Positions 1-6,462 of a stretch of DNA of 9,086 bases are shown one piece after another (the first letter of the stretch is position 1; each line of letters opens with the position of its first letter). Under the pieces are notes generated by a model. The model saw nothing but the letters and a program-made list of their open reading frames with translations, did no database searches and was not told the origin of the DNA. This DNA is from JBDNDK01 sp046719185 (GTDB taxonomy: Bacteria; Armatimonadota; UBA5829): assembly GCA_046719185.1 (NCBI GenBank), contig JBDNDK010000097.1, positions 1 to 9,086 of the forward strand, given 5' to 3'. The position numbers and the translations under genes were made by a program.

Positions 1-1666
1 CGGGCTCTGGTCCTATAAACATAAAAGGCATATCTTTAAGATTATTTTTGCAGCTTTCTGCAACTGCCATAAATAGCCTTAAACTTCTTGTATTATCAAC
101 ACATCCACCTACTGCAAGAACTGGTGGTATATCCAACTGTGTGCATATCTCTTTTAGACCATCTGATGCATATTCTGCAGATGCAGTATCACAAAGAGAA
201 TCATTCAATAGTGCATGTGAACAGCACCCTGTTGTGGTAAGCAAAATCCCTTCTTTTATAAGAGCTCTTGCAATTGTGACATGATTATTTTCATATACAG
301 CTTTTGGTGTGTTGCATCCAACAATAGTTGCAATACCTCTTATCTTGCCATCTTTTAGAAGCTGAGCTAGATTATCAACTCCATTAAATACTTCACTAAT
401 AGCTTCAAAACTCCATCCTGCCATTGCCTTTGTTTTGGTTCTTGGTATGTTAATTTTTGATCTGTCTCTTTCAGCAAAAGCTCTCACTGCAGATTTTGCA
501 ATATTTAAAGCTGATTCATCCATATCCTCTGGATGTTCTGCATCAAATGCATAATGCTCAGCTCCGGGAATTCTGTTTGAATTACAGGTTGTGATTATCT
601 TTGTTCCAAAACAATCTGCAAGTGTTTTAACTCCCGGAATTACACACTGCATATCAACTATCATTGCATCCACTGCACCAGTTCCTAAAACTAATTCCTG
701 ACCAAGTATATTTGTTACTGTTCCAATACCATACCTAGCAAGCAGTTCAGTTCCTGTGCAGCACATACCACCCAAAACAATTCCTTTAGCTCCATAACTT
801 AATGCAAGCTCTTGAATCTCTGGCAACATAATTTTTTCTAACACACACTCAATCATTACTGGTGAATGTCCATGCAAAAGAATATTCACATGGTCTTTTT
901 TTAAAATCCCATAATTAACTTCACATATAGTTGGTTTTGGAATGCCGTATAATATTTCAGTGGCAAAAGATGAACCAAAAAGTGTGCTATAGCAGTATGC
1001 TAATGCTAGCCTTAGTTCATGCATTGCAAGAGTTTGCCAGTCTGAACAGCCACCAAGAGTGGTCATATGCAATGCTTCCATCACTTCATAAGATGCAGAT
1101 CTTGGCAATATACCTAACTCAGACCATCTTTGCTTTCTTTCTTCTGGTGCAAAAGTATCTAGCATCTTCATTGGCTCATTAGTCATTCTACCAAGGTCAT
1201 CAAGAAGTATCTTGCAAACATCTTTTGTTATATCTTTAAAATTTCTATTTTCAGTCTCAATAGAAAATTTTTCTGCAAGATGCAATACTCTATCAGCACC
1301 TTTTAATTCTCCATTGATTTTCCCATCTGCAAATGAAATAACAGATAATATAACTTCATGGGCATGTCTTGCATGAGCAGATAACCCAGCAGATAAAGAT
1401 CTAATAAGATTTGCAAAGACAATAGTATTGATATCTCTGCCACATACACCTCTAGAGCTCTTGGGTGTTATTCTACAAGGTCCCCACTGACACATTTTGC
1501 AGCAGCAACCCTCCATTCCATGCACACATTGAGGTTTTTGAGCATTATATCTATCAAAGGCTGTCTCAATATTTTCTTTATCAAGCCTTTTAATGATTTC
1601 AGAAGTAGCAGAGTTTGGTGTTTTCTCTATTACTATTTCTTTTTGTTTATCCACTTTCACCACCAT
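1..1666 (-). CDS. cooS: Anaerobic Ni-Fe carbon monoxide dehydrogenase, catalytic subunit (3' end off window)
   Basis: This enzyme interconverts CO and CO2 in the cytoplasm, either alone or as the CODH half of CODH/acetyl-CoA synthase. Seen: 555 codons are open from ATG 1666 to the window edge. The N-terminal cysteine block reads QCVHGMEGCCCKMCQWGPC (from Cys47), then GVCG at Cys75. Its spacing fits the D- and B-cluster ligands of CooS, with one extra Cys. All regions expected to bind the Ni-Fe-S C-cluster are present in order: HGH (866-874), GGMCCTG (about 755-770), DMQC (about 645), GCNTPK (about 310), TTGCC (about 225) and GGCVDN (Cys522, about 101-112). A His-rich SAHARHAHEV segment matches the proton-path region. 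The family is about 630-680 residues, so roughly the last 80-120, including the conserved catalytic lysine region, lie off the window. The ATG start is chosen because it is the most upstream in-frame codon behind the promoter; the nearest AGGA lies 13 bases away, so the ribosome site is weak. No partner gene is visible, so CO oxidation and Wood-Ljungdahl roles cannot be separated. Confidence 0.95.
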   Translation of the reverse strand, partial: MVVKVDKQKEIVIEKTPNSATSEIIKRLDKENIETAFDRYNAQKPQCVHGMEGCCCKMCQWGPCRITPKSSRGVCGRDINTIVFANLIRSLSAGLSAHARHAHEVILSVISFADGKINGELKGADRVLHLAEKFSIETENRNFKDITKDVCKILLDDLGRMTNEPMKMLDTFAPEERKQRWSELGILPRSASYEVMEALHMTTLGGCSDWQTLAMHELRLALAYCYSTLFGSSFATEILYGIPKPTICEVNYGILKKDHVNILLHGHSPVMIECVLEKIMLPEIQELALSYGAKGIVLGGMCCTGTELLARYGIGTVTNILGQELVLGTGAVDAMIVDMQCVIPGVKTLADCFGTKIITTCNSNRIPGAEHYAFDAEHPEDMDESALNIAKSAVRAFAERDRSKINIPRTKTKAMAGWSFEAISEVFNGVDNLAQLLKDGKIRGIATIVGCNTPKAVYENNHVTIARALIKEGILLTTTGCCSHALLNDSLCDTASAEYASDGLKEICTQLDIPPVLAVGGCVDNTRSLRLFMAVAESCKNNLKDMPFMFIGPEP

Positions 1667-1697
1667 TATAACTTACTATTCCTATCAACTTTCTTGT

Positions 1698-1726
1698 ATT
1701 TTATACCCTATATATTTTTTTGTCAA
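1698..1726 (-). promoter_or_regulatory. Sigma-70-type promoter of cooS
   Basis: On the minus strand a perfect -35 TTGACA (1721-1726) is followed after 17 bases by TAAAAT (1698-1703). Transcription would start near 1691, giving a leader of about 25 bases before the cooS ATG at 1666. TATAAA overlapping the -10 at 15-base spacing is an alternative. This is the best promoter match in the window and suggests cooS starts its own transcript. Confidence 0.7.
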
Positions 1727-1760
1727 AACTTTTTTTGATTTTTTGTTGGATTTTTTATAA

Positions 1761-1851
1761 GCAATTATCATATTTGCAATGAAAACCGATATATTGATTG
1801 CTGCAATATTTTTGAAAATAATTGTTTTTAGGCAATTATATGAATTATTGC
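1761..1851. promoter_or_regulatory. Cluster of GCAAT/ATTGC half-sites, candidate operator region
   Basis: Six copies of the pentamer GCAAT or its complement ATTGC occur in 91 bases: GCAAT at 1761, 1776, 1803 and 1832, and ATTGC at 1797 and 1847. Two pairs are spaced by 15 bases, and both of these begin with the 8-mer GCAATTAT. The 1797/1803 pair forms ATTGC-T-GCAAT, nested in a wider inverted repeat ATATTG...CAATAT (1791-1809). The cluster lies between the divergent promoters of cooS and the beta-helix gene. A regulator binding site is inference; which gene it would control is not evident. Confidence 0.35.
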
Positions 1852-1863
1852 TGATTTATGATG

Positions 1864-1885
1864 TATAATACAAAACAGATATAAT
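1864..1885 (+). promoter_or_regulatory. Possible -10 elements for the beta-helix gene
   Basis: Two perfect TATAAT hexamers lie at 1864-1869 and 1880-1885, ahead of the ATG at 1912. Neither has a convincing -35 box at 16-18 bases. In such AT-rich DNA, TATAAT can occur by chance, so this is a weak call. A start from the second box would give a leader of about 20 bases. Confidence 0.3.
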
Positions 1886-1911
1886 CCTCATTATTTATAG
1901 AAGGATGAAAG

Positions 1912-2844
1912 ATGAAGAAGCAAATATTTTTATTTAATATAATTGTATCTCTGGCACTTTTAATATCTGCTGATGAAGCATATTCTGCTGTGTTAGAGGT
2001 TGGATTAAATAAACAATATGCAACTGTAGAGTCCGCATGGATTGATGCTAATCCCTATGACACTATATTAGTATATGAAGGGCATTATAACCCCTTATTG
2101 CCTATAGAAGATGAGAGAACAACTAAGTATGGTATAACAATAAAAGCAGCTACTGATGCTTTTGGCAGATATCATAGAGTATTCTTTGAAGGTGAATGTT
2201 TATTTGTTGGCAAGAAAGATCTCACACTGCAAGGTTTCATTTATAGAGGTAATAATCTCGAAGGTCCTTTTCTTGCTAATGGCTTAATGGAAAACCTAAC
2301 TATTAAAGATTCTATTTTTTATAATAATAATGATTTTGGAATGGGAGGTTTTGGCTTAAATATATCATCTATATATGGATCAACTATTGGTGTTACAATT
2401 CAAAATTGCACTTTTTATGATATTAGGTATGGTATTGGCTATCCGCTCCCAGCAATATATGCATCTCATTCAAACACAAGAGATGTGCAAGTGAAAGATT
2501 CATTATTCTTTTTTGTATATCAAACAGTAGCGAATACCACAGGATATAATATAAATGTTTCCCACTCTGCCTATGGTCAATTATATGATAGTACTCATAA
2601 TGGATATGTTACTTTCAGCAATATGATAACAAATTATTTAAGTGAAGATATTTTCTTGAGCACAAATATAAATGATCCTTATTTCTTATATTTAAAACCT
2701 GATGCTCCGGAAGTGTTCTACAACGGATCATCAACAAACAGCTATATTGGTGCTAGGTCTATATATATAGTGCCAGAACCTGCCAGTAGTTTAGCTATTT
2801 TATCTGGTGTTATTTGCATTTTGACATATATGAGAAAGAAATAA
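1912..2844 (+). CDS. Secreted right-handed beta-helix protein with PEP-CTERM sorting signal
   Basis: A 310-residue exported protein of unknown substrate. Seen: an N-terminal signal peptide (KK then a hydrophobic stretch, cleavage near residues 25-26). Next comes the opening typical of parallel beta-helix proteins, YATVESAWIDANPYDTILV (about 36-54), equivalent to the usual 'TIQAAIDAAxPGDTV' entry. Short strand repeats follow, such as LTLQGFIYR, LTIKDSIFYNNN, VTIQNCTFYD and VQVKDSLFF (about 105-200). The C-terminus is VPEP (287-290), a hydrophobic helix (about 291-306) and a basic RKK end: the three-part PEP-CTERM signal. In known systems such proteins are processed by an exosortase and delivered to the outer surface, often with exopolysaccharide. 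The start is supported by AGGA at 1902-1905, six bases before the ATG. It could be a polysaccharide lyase or a structural surface protein; no catalytic residues can be assigned. The exosortase is not in this window. Confidence 0.8.
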   Translation: MKKQIFLFNIIVSLALLISADEAYSAVLEVGLNKQYATVESAWIDANPYDTILVYEGHYNPLLPIEDERTTKYGITIKAATDAFGRYHRVFFEGECLFVGKKDLTLQGFIYRGNNLEGPFLANGLMENLTIKDSIFYNNNDFGMGGFGLNISSIYGSTIGVTIQNCTFYDIRYGIGYPLPAIYASHSNTRDVQVKDSLFFFVYQTVANTTGYNINVSHSAYGQLYDSTHNGYVTFSNMITNYLSEDIFLSTNINDPYFLYLKPDAPEVFYNGSSTNSYIGARSIYIVPEPASSLAILSGVICILTYMRKK

Positions 2845-2870
2845 TAAAAAGAATTAATATCTATGTTAAT

Positions 2871-2888
2871 ACTACTTGGTAGTTTTTT
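2871..2888 (+). terminator. Weak intrinsic terminator after the beta-helix gene
   Basis: ACTAC-TTG-GTAGT forms a 5-bp stem with a 3-base loop (2871-2883), running directly into six T (2883-2888). It lies 27 bases after the stop codon. The stem is short and has two G-C pairs, so termination may be partial. Confidence 0.4.
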
Positions 2889-2904
2889 GCTTCATAGTTT
2901 CGTC

Positions 2905-2933
2905 TTCCCATTATTACGGTATGCTCTTATAAT
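2905..2933 (+). promoter_or_regulatory. Promoter of the TolB-like propeller gene
   Basis: TTCCCA (2905-2910, four of six matches to TTGACA) is followed after 17 bases by a perfect TATAAT (2928-2933). The predicted start near 2940 leaves about 20 bases before the ATG at 2961. This implies the propeller gene is transcribed apart from the upstream beta-helix gene. Confidence 0.45.
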
Positions 2934-2948
2934 TGCAAAAATACTTCT

Positions 2949-2954
2949 GAGGTG
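2949..2954 (+). promoter_or_regulatory. Ribosome binding site that fixes the propeller start at ATG 2961
   Basis: GAGGTG lies six bases before ATG 2961. The GTG inside it (2952-2954) is in frame and could be misread as an upstream start, but it is part of the Shine-Dalgarno sequence itself. Confidence 0.65.
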
Positions 2955-2960
2955 CATAAA

Positions 2961-3911
2961 ATGGAGTTTACTTCAAAACTATTTATAAATACAAAGATTG
3001 TTTCATTATTATTCATTTTAACTATTTTTTGTATAATTTTATCAACTCCAGCTATTACAAATAGTGGTGGCTTGGTATTTTCAAGACAAGGCTATATATT
3101 TTACATAAAAAGTGGAACCACTAACTCTGTAAAACTTGCATCTGGAGACTATCCAAGCATTAGTCCTGATAACACAAAAGTTGTTTTTTGTAAGCCTACT
3201 GATTTGTCTAGTGAGAATGTTGGAGAGCTTTTGATATATGACATTCTCACTAAAAAAACAACTTCTATATATAAAGCAAAAGGTGATTTTTTTTATCCAC
3301 AATGGTCATCTGATGGATCTTTGATTGCTTTCAAAAAAGTGATTGATTATACACTAACTCAGCTGCTTACAATAAAACCAGATGGATCTGATATAAAAAA
3401 ACTTATTGATTCAAAAAGCGGCAATATATCTGATATTTATTTTCCTACTTGGTATGGTGATTCTAAATCAATATATTTTCATGATATAGATTTTTTATAC
3501 AGAATTGATTTAAATGGAAAGATACTCTCAAAAGCAAATTTAGAGACTCTTATAGGCAAAAAATATTCTATATCTAGTGAAGATAAATTTGTTGTTAATC
3601 CAAAAAACAATAATCTCATTTTATACTCAAGATATGATACAGGGTCAAAGAAACTTGAAGATGCTTTTATGGGTCAGCCAAATACTTCTTTATATATATA
3701 TGACACCACAACAAGAAAATCAAAAAGACTTACAGACAACACTATGTTTGCAAGCTCACCAGCATGGTCTAAAGATGGAAAATACATCTATTTTTCAGGA
3801 TATAAAGATACAAATGCATCTGAGATGTATCCATTTAGAATATTCAGAATGAATGCTAATGGAACAGGATTATCCTATATAGCAATGGGTGAATATCCTC
3901 ATTCCAATTAA
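2961..3911 (+). CDS. Exported TolB-like six-bladed beta-propeller protein, probably frameshifted near its C-terminus
   Basis: A 316-residue protein of unknown partner. Seen: an N-terminal hydrophobic export segment (about residues 10-30), then WD40-like/PD40 motifs typical of TolB-type propellers. These are SPDNTKVVF (68-76), SSDGSLIAF (116-124), YGDSKSIYF (165-173), NPKNNNLIL (213-221) and SKDGKYIYF (270-278). Between blades come the usual strands, such as LTIKPDGSDIKKL and RIFRMNANGTG. The spacing of 48-57 residues predicts a sixth motif near residue 316, exactly where the reading frame stops after GEYPHSN. The missing motif, LNGKYIAF, is encoded in another frame from 3908. So five motifs are in frame and one is lost. 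The domain normally acts in the periplasm as a protein-interaction or sugar-binding scaffold. It is not the Tol-system tolB itself: no Tol-Pal genes are near. It may fold poorly without the last blade. Confidence 0.75.
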   Translation: MEFTSKLFINTKIVSLLFILTIFCIILSTPAITNSGGLVFSRQGYIFYIKSGTTNSVKLASGDYPSISPDNTKVVFCKPTDLSSENVGELLIYDILTKKTTSIYKAKGDFFYPQWSSDGSLIAFKKVIDYTLTQLLTIKPDGSDIKKLIDSKSGNISDIYFPTWYGDSKSIYFHDIDFLYRIDLNGKILSKANLETLIGKKYSISSEDKFVVNPKNNNLILYSRYDTGSKKLEDAFMGQPNTSLYIYDTTTRKSKRLTDNTMFASSPAWSKDGKYIYFSGYKDTNASEMYPFRIFRMNANGTGLSYIAMGEYPHSN

Positions 3912-3994
3912 ATGGCAAATATATAGCTTTTATAGCGTCTTCTAATATTAAGGTAATTAGATCCACATTCTGTGTCATATTTAGAACCGTATAA
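3902..3994 (+). pseudogene. Out-of-frame remainder of the propeller's last blade
   Basis: Reading from TTC 3902 gives FQLNGKYIAFIASSNIKVI and then about ten further residues to TAA 3992-3994. LNGKYIAF matches the PD40 motif of the preceding protein and sits at the expected blade spacing. One missing base at about 3902 (CATTCC instead of CATTTCC, for example) would join GEYPH directly to this segment. No slippery heptamer is evident, so mutation is more likely than programmed frameshifting. The residues after NIKVI are not clearly homologous to anything. Confidence 0.6.
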
Positions 3995-4015
3995 ATCATT
4001 CTATCGTTAAATAAA

Positions 4016-4024
4016 TGGTATAAT
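4016..4024 (+). promoter_or_regulatory. Extended -10 promoter of the M48 peptidase gene
   Basis: TGGTATAAT is a perfect extended -10 element (TGn plus TATAAT at 4019-4024). No good -35 is present, which is common for extended -10 promoters. The expected start near 4031 leaves about 22 bases to ATG 4053. Confidence 0.5.
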
Positions 4025-4041
4025 ATGAATACAGCCAAACT

Positions 4042-4046
4042 AGGTG
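4042..4046 (+). promoter_or_regulatory. Ribosome binding site that fixes the M48 start at ATG 4053
   Basis: AGGTG is six bases before ATG 4053. Its GTG (4044) is in frame and mimics an upstream start, the same arrangement as in the preceding propeller gene. Confidence 0.6.
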
Positions 4047-4052
4047 ATTAGA

Positions 4053-5216
4053 ATGAAAAGCAATGCTGTTGCAAAAACTTATATACTCATCTACACAGCA
4101 CTAATACTATTTGTGTTTGCAATTTTTCCTGCCTTTGCTGTTGATGAATCAAAGCTTGGTGAAAATGAAGTAAAGCTGGGCAGAGAGGGAATGGAACAAG
4201 TTAAAAATGAATATAAATTTATTGAAGATGAGGCAATATTAAACAGAGTAAGAGAAATAGGAAATAAAATAGCAAAAGTTGCTAATGAAGTAGAAATACC
4301 TGTTCTATATGGCTCGCCCAAAAAAACTCCTTTTGAGTATGAATTTTATGTGATTGAAGATAAATCAATTAACGCATTTGCTTTGCCCGGTGGATTTATA
4401 TTTATAAACACCGGCTTGTTGGATTTTGTAGAATCTGATGATGAACTTGCTGCACTGATAGCTCACGAAATAACTCATGCTGCCCATCATCATATGGTTT
4501 ATATTATAAAGCAAAGATCTGCTTTCAACAGCACTGCTGCCATTGCAATGCTTGCTGCTATATTTAGCGGAGGTAAAAATGCTGATGTTGGACATTTATT
4601 ACTTGGTGCTCAACTTTATCAAATAGCTAAAATTAATGATTATACAAAAGAAGCAGAAAGAGATGCAGACCATGGAGCAGTAATGTATTCAAAACTTGCC
4701 GGTTATAACCCCGTCGGATATTTAACATTACAAGAAAGACTTGCTCAAAAACCAGAACTCATTGAATATGGAATTTATAGAACACATCCCATTAATAGAG
4801 AAAGAATAGCCAACACAAAATATCTTCTTTCAAAACTTGATGTAGAAATAAATAGAAGAGCAGTAACCAACGCTATTAAAGCTGAAGTGAAGGCTGAAAC
4901 TGAAGATGTAGAAAGCAATCAAATATGGCTTGATGGAAAGTTAATATATAAAACTGCCAGCATAGATGGTAAATCTGCAGCTGAAAGAGCATATCAAATT
5001 GCAGAACAAATAAACCTTGCACTTGATGCAAACCTTAAAATGCATGAAATAACAACTAATGCTTATTACGGAGTTGTTGCTAAAGGAAATACTATTTTAG
5101 CAGTAACTGATCAAGATGCAGAGCTTATGCAGCAGGATAAAAAAACATTAGTCAATAATGTTTCCTCTGCAATTAAGAGTGTTGTATTGAAGCAAATAAT
5201 GAAAACTATCCACTAA
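4053..5216 (+). CDS. Exported M48-family zinc metallopeptidase with an extra C-terminal domain
   Basis: A 387-residue protease expected in the periplasm. Seen, numbered from ATG 4053: a signal peptide with AFA cleavage after residue 29; the family hallmark NAFALPGGFIFINTGLL (about 107-123); the zinc motif HEITH (138-142), where the two His bind zinc and the Glu is catalytic; and the third ligand Glu202 in ERDAD (ExxxD). The THP motif, in RTHPINRERI (about 243-252), is typical of BepA/LoiP/YcaL-type M48 proteins. All key residues are intact, so the enzyme should be active. Known relatives degrade misfolded or misassembled outer-membrane proteins; the substrate here is unknown. After residue 253 there is no TPR region as in BepA. 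Instead residues 291-382 form a separate domain, listed on its own. The gene has its own promoter and converges on the broken gene downstream, with 16 bases between them. Confidence 0.9.
   Translation: MKSNAVAKTYILIYTALILFVFAIFPAFAVDESKLGENEVKLGREGMEQVKNEYKFIEDEAILNRVREIGNKIAKVANEVEIPVLYGSPKKTPFEYEFYVIEDKSINAFALPGGFIFINTGLLDFVESDDELAALIAHEITHAAHHHMVYIIKQRSAFNSTAAIAMLAAIFSGGKNADVGHLLLGAQLYQIAKINDYTKEAERDADHGAVMYSKLAGYNPVGYLTLQERLAQKPELIEYGIYRTHPINRERIANTKYLLSKLDVEINRRAVTNAIKAEVKAETEDVESNQIWLDGKLIYKTASIDGKSAAERAYQIAEQINLALDANLKMHEITTNAYYGVVAKGNTILAVTDQDAELMQQDKKTLVNNVSSAIKSVVLKQIMKTIH
4923..5198 (+). other. C-terminal accessory domain of the M48 peptidase
   Basis: The region runs from IWLDGKLIYKTASIDGKSA to the SAIKSVV segment. 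It shows the pattern 'short strand - SAxxRAxxIxxxIN - ... - VVAKGNTILAVTDQDA - ... - I+xxxL'. From memory, this resembles the soluble N-terminal domain found before mechanosensitive-channel (MscS) and other membrane modules in cyanobacteria and relatives. That resemblance is inference from pattern only. Joined to a protease it may act as a substrate-binding or regulatory module. Confidence 0.4.
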
Positions 5217-5232
5217 AAATCTAATCTTTATC

Positions 5233-6330
5233 TCAATTTTCTAAAACTTCAGATATATCAATGTATGCCACTTGCATTTGGATTTTGTATCTGTTATTAC
5301 AAATACCACTTTCTTTTCATCTGGACTAAGTGTGATGTGCAATAGATTTAATCTTTCCGAATTATCATAAATAACTTTTCTTTCTCTTGTTTCAAAATTG
5401 ATTGATAAAAAAAGTAAATCTTTTAGTGAAATATATATCTTTGCCTAATGATCCTATCACTTTATGTGTTTTCCAAACACCCGGCTTGCATATGTCAATT
5501 GGTATATCAAGCTTCATTTATATTTTCCCACATCTTTGATAGGTCAGGACAACCATCAGAATGAATGCTATCACAATATAGATATTAATTCGAATAAATA
5601 ATGTGATCTTTATTAATTGGGTTTATTTGTGAATCATTAACTTGTGTGGTAAATTGTCTATCATATTGAACATGTTTTCTAGCTGGATATGCAGTTATGA
5701 TTTTAGGCTCTCCAATTGGCTCTAAAGTTTCAACATCTATATCAATTGCAAAAATTGCAGATATGAAATCAGAAAAGAATCTATTTTCAAGTGATCTGAA
5801 TGAAGCATAATATACTACCTTGAGCCACCATGTGTGATAGCAGCCGGATCACCTATTGTTCCTTTATATTCATGGAGTATTCTATTTACTTTTCCTGTTT
5901 CCACATTTAGAAGATATAGATTGTGTCCTCTGATATCATAATAAACAAGTATATTTGCATCTGGTGCATAATCAAAATGATATTGAGATGAGCCTCCAAA
6001 CTGTGCAGTGCCATACTTATCAATGTCTTCAACTTCCAAAGTAGCAAGATGTACCATTTCACCTGTTTCAATGTTTGTTTTATATATTCGTCTTTCTAAA
6101 TTATTATGTGTACCATCTTGTCTTGGTCTTGTGGATTCAAAGAAAACCCATTTAGAGTCTTTGCACCATGTTTTGCTTGTTGGATATGCAATAGTATTAA
6201 GGTGTGGTGAATTATTTATATAGTTTATTTTCATATTAGTCTCTTTATTAATTATTGTGTGTCTCTCATCTGCAAATAAGCAACTAGATATAATTATAGA
6301 TATTAAAACAGCATAAGAATATATTTTCAT
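5233..6330 (-). pseudogene. Broken oligogalacturonate-lyase-like beta-propeller gene
   Basis: The start is intact: AAGGA (6337-6341) six bases before ATG 6330, then an export signal with a possible lipobox ISSC (Cys17). The first 171 codons read cleanly, with propeller strands SKWVFFESTRP, RRIYKTNIETGEM and NLYLLNVETGKV, up to TAG 5815-5817. Homologous sequence then continues in shifted frames: VVYYASFRSLENRFF, the Ogl-like signature NDSQINPINKDHIIYSN, SDGCPDLSKMW, PGVWKTHKVIGSLGKDIYF, INFETRERKVIYD, LSPDEKKVVFVITD and QVAYIDISEVLEN, ending at TGA 5233-5235. Lesions seen: a one-base loss at about 5818; in-frame TAA 5585-5587; TGA 5507-5509 with a shift just upstream; an extra base in the A run at 5421-5424; and another shift at about 5262-5275. 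The span of about 366 codons fits full-length oligogalacturonate lyase (about 390), a Mn-dependent pectin-fragment enzyme. The family call rests on the motif pattern. The 171-residue leading fragment is unlikely to be functional. Confidence 0.7.
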
Positions 6331-6400
6331 TGAATGTCCTTTTTATTAGAGAAAAATATGGAAAGTTATAAGTCATATTATATTATGAGAAAATGCAATT

Positions 6401-6432
6401 AAAAAAAGAGTGGCAGTTGAATGCCACTCTTT
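6401..6432 (-). terminator. Strong intrinsic terminator of the large surface-protein gene
   Basis: An 11-bp perfect stem, AAAGAGTGGCA (6405-6415) pairing with TGCCACTCTTT (6422-6432), encloses a 6-base loop. Read on the minus strand it is followed by seven U from 6407 to 6401. It lies about 30 bases after the stop codon at 6463. On the plus strand no T run follows, so it works in one direction only. Confidence 0.9.
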
Positions 6433-6462
6433 GTGAAGTGAAAAGAGTTAGAATATATTTTG

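Noticed and set aside
48..284. Plus-strand open frame of 78 codons at the left edge
   Set aside because: It is an antisense shadow of the cooS C-cluster region.
931..1182. Plus-strand open frame inside cooS
   Set aside because: It lies wholly within the well-supported CODH coding sequence on the other strand and has no ribosome site or recognisable domain.
1520..1738. Plus-strand open frame, very rich in Phe and Tyr
   Set aside because: It overlaps the cooS start and the T-rich intergenic region; its composition reflects poly-T DNA, not a real membrane protein.
2952..2960. Upstream GTG start for the propeller gene
   Set aside because: The GTG is part of the Shine-Dalgarno sequence GAGGTG; the ATG at 2961 has ideal spacing. 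The same reasoning rejects GTG 4044 for the M48 gene.
3577..3852. Plus-strand open frame in another frame of the propeller gene
   Set aside because: It overlaps clear PD40 motifs of the main frame and has no signal of its own.
3902..3911. Programmed -1 frameshifting in the propeller gene
   Set aside because: No X XXY YYZ slippery site or downstream hairpin is evident; mutation is the simpler explanation.
3945..3961. TAATATTA-type palindrome after the propeller gene as a terminator
   Set aside because: The stem is all A-T and short and no T run follows.
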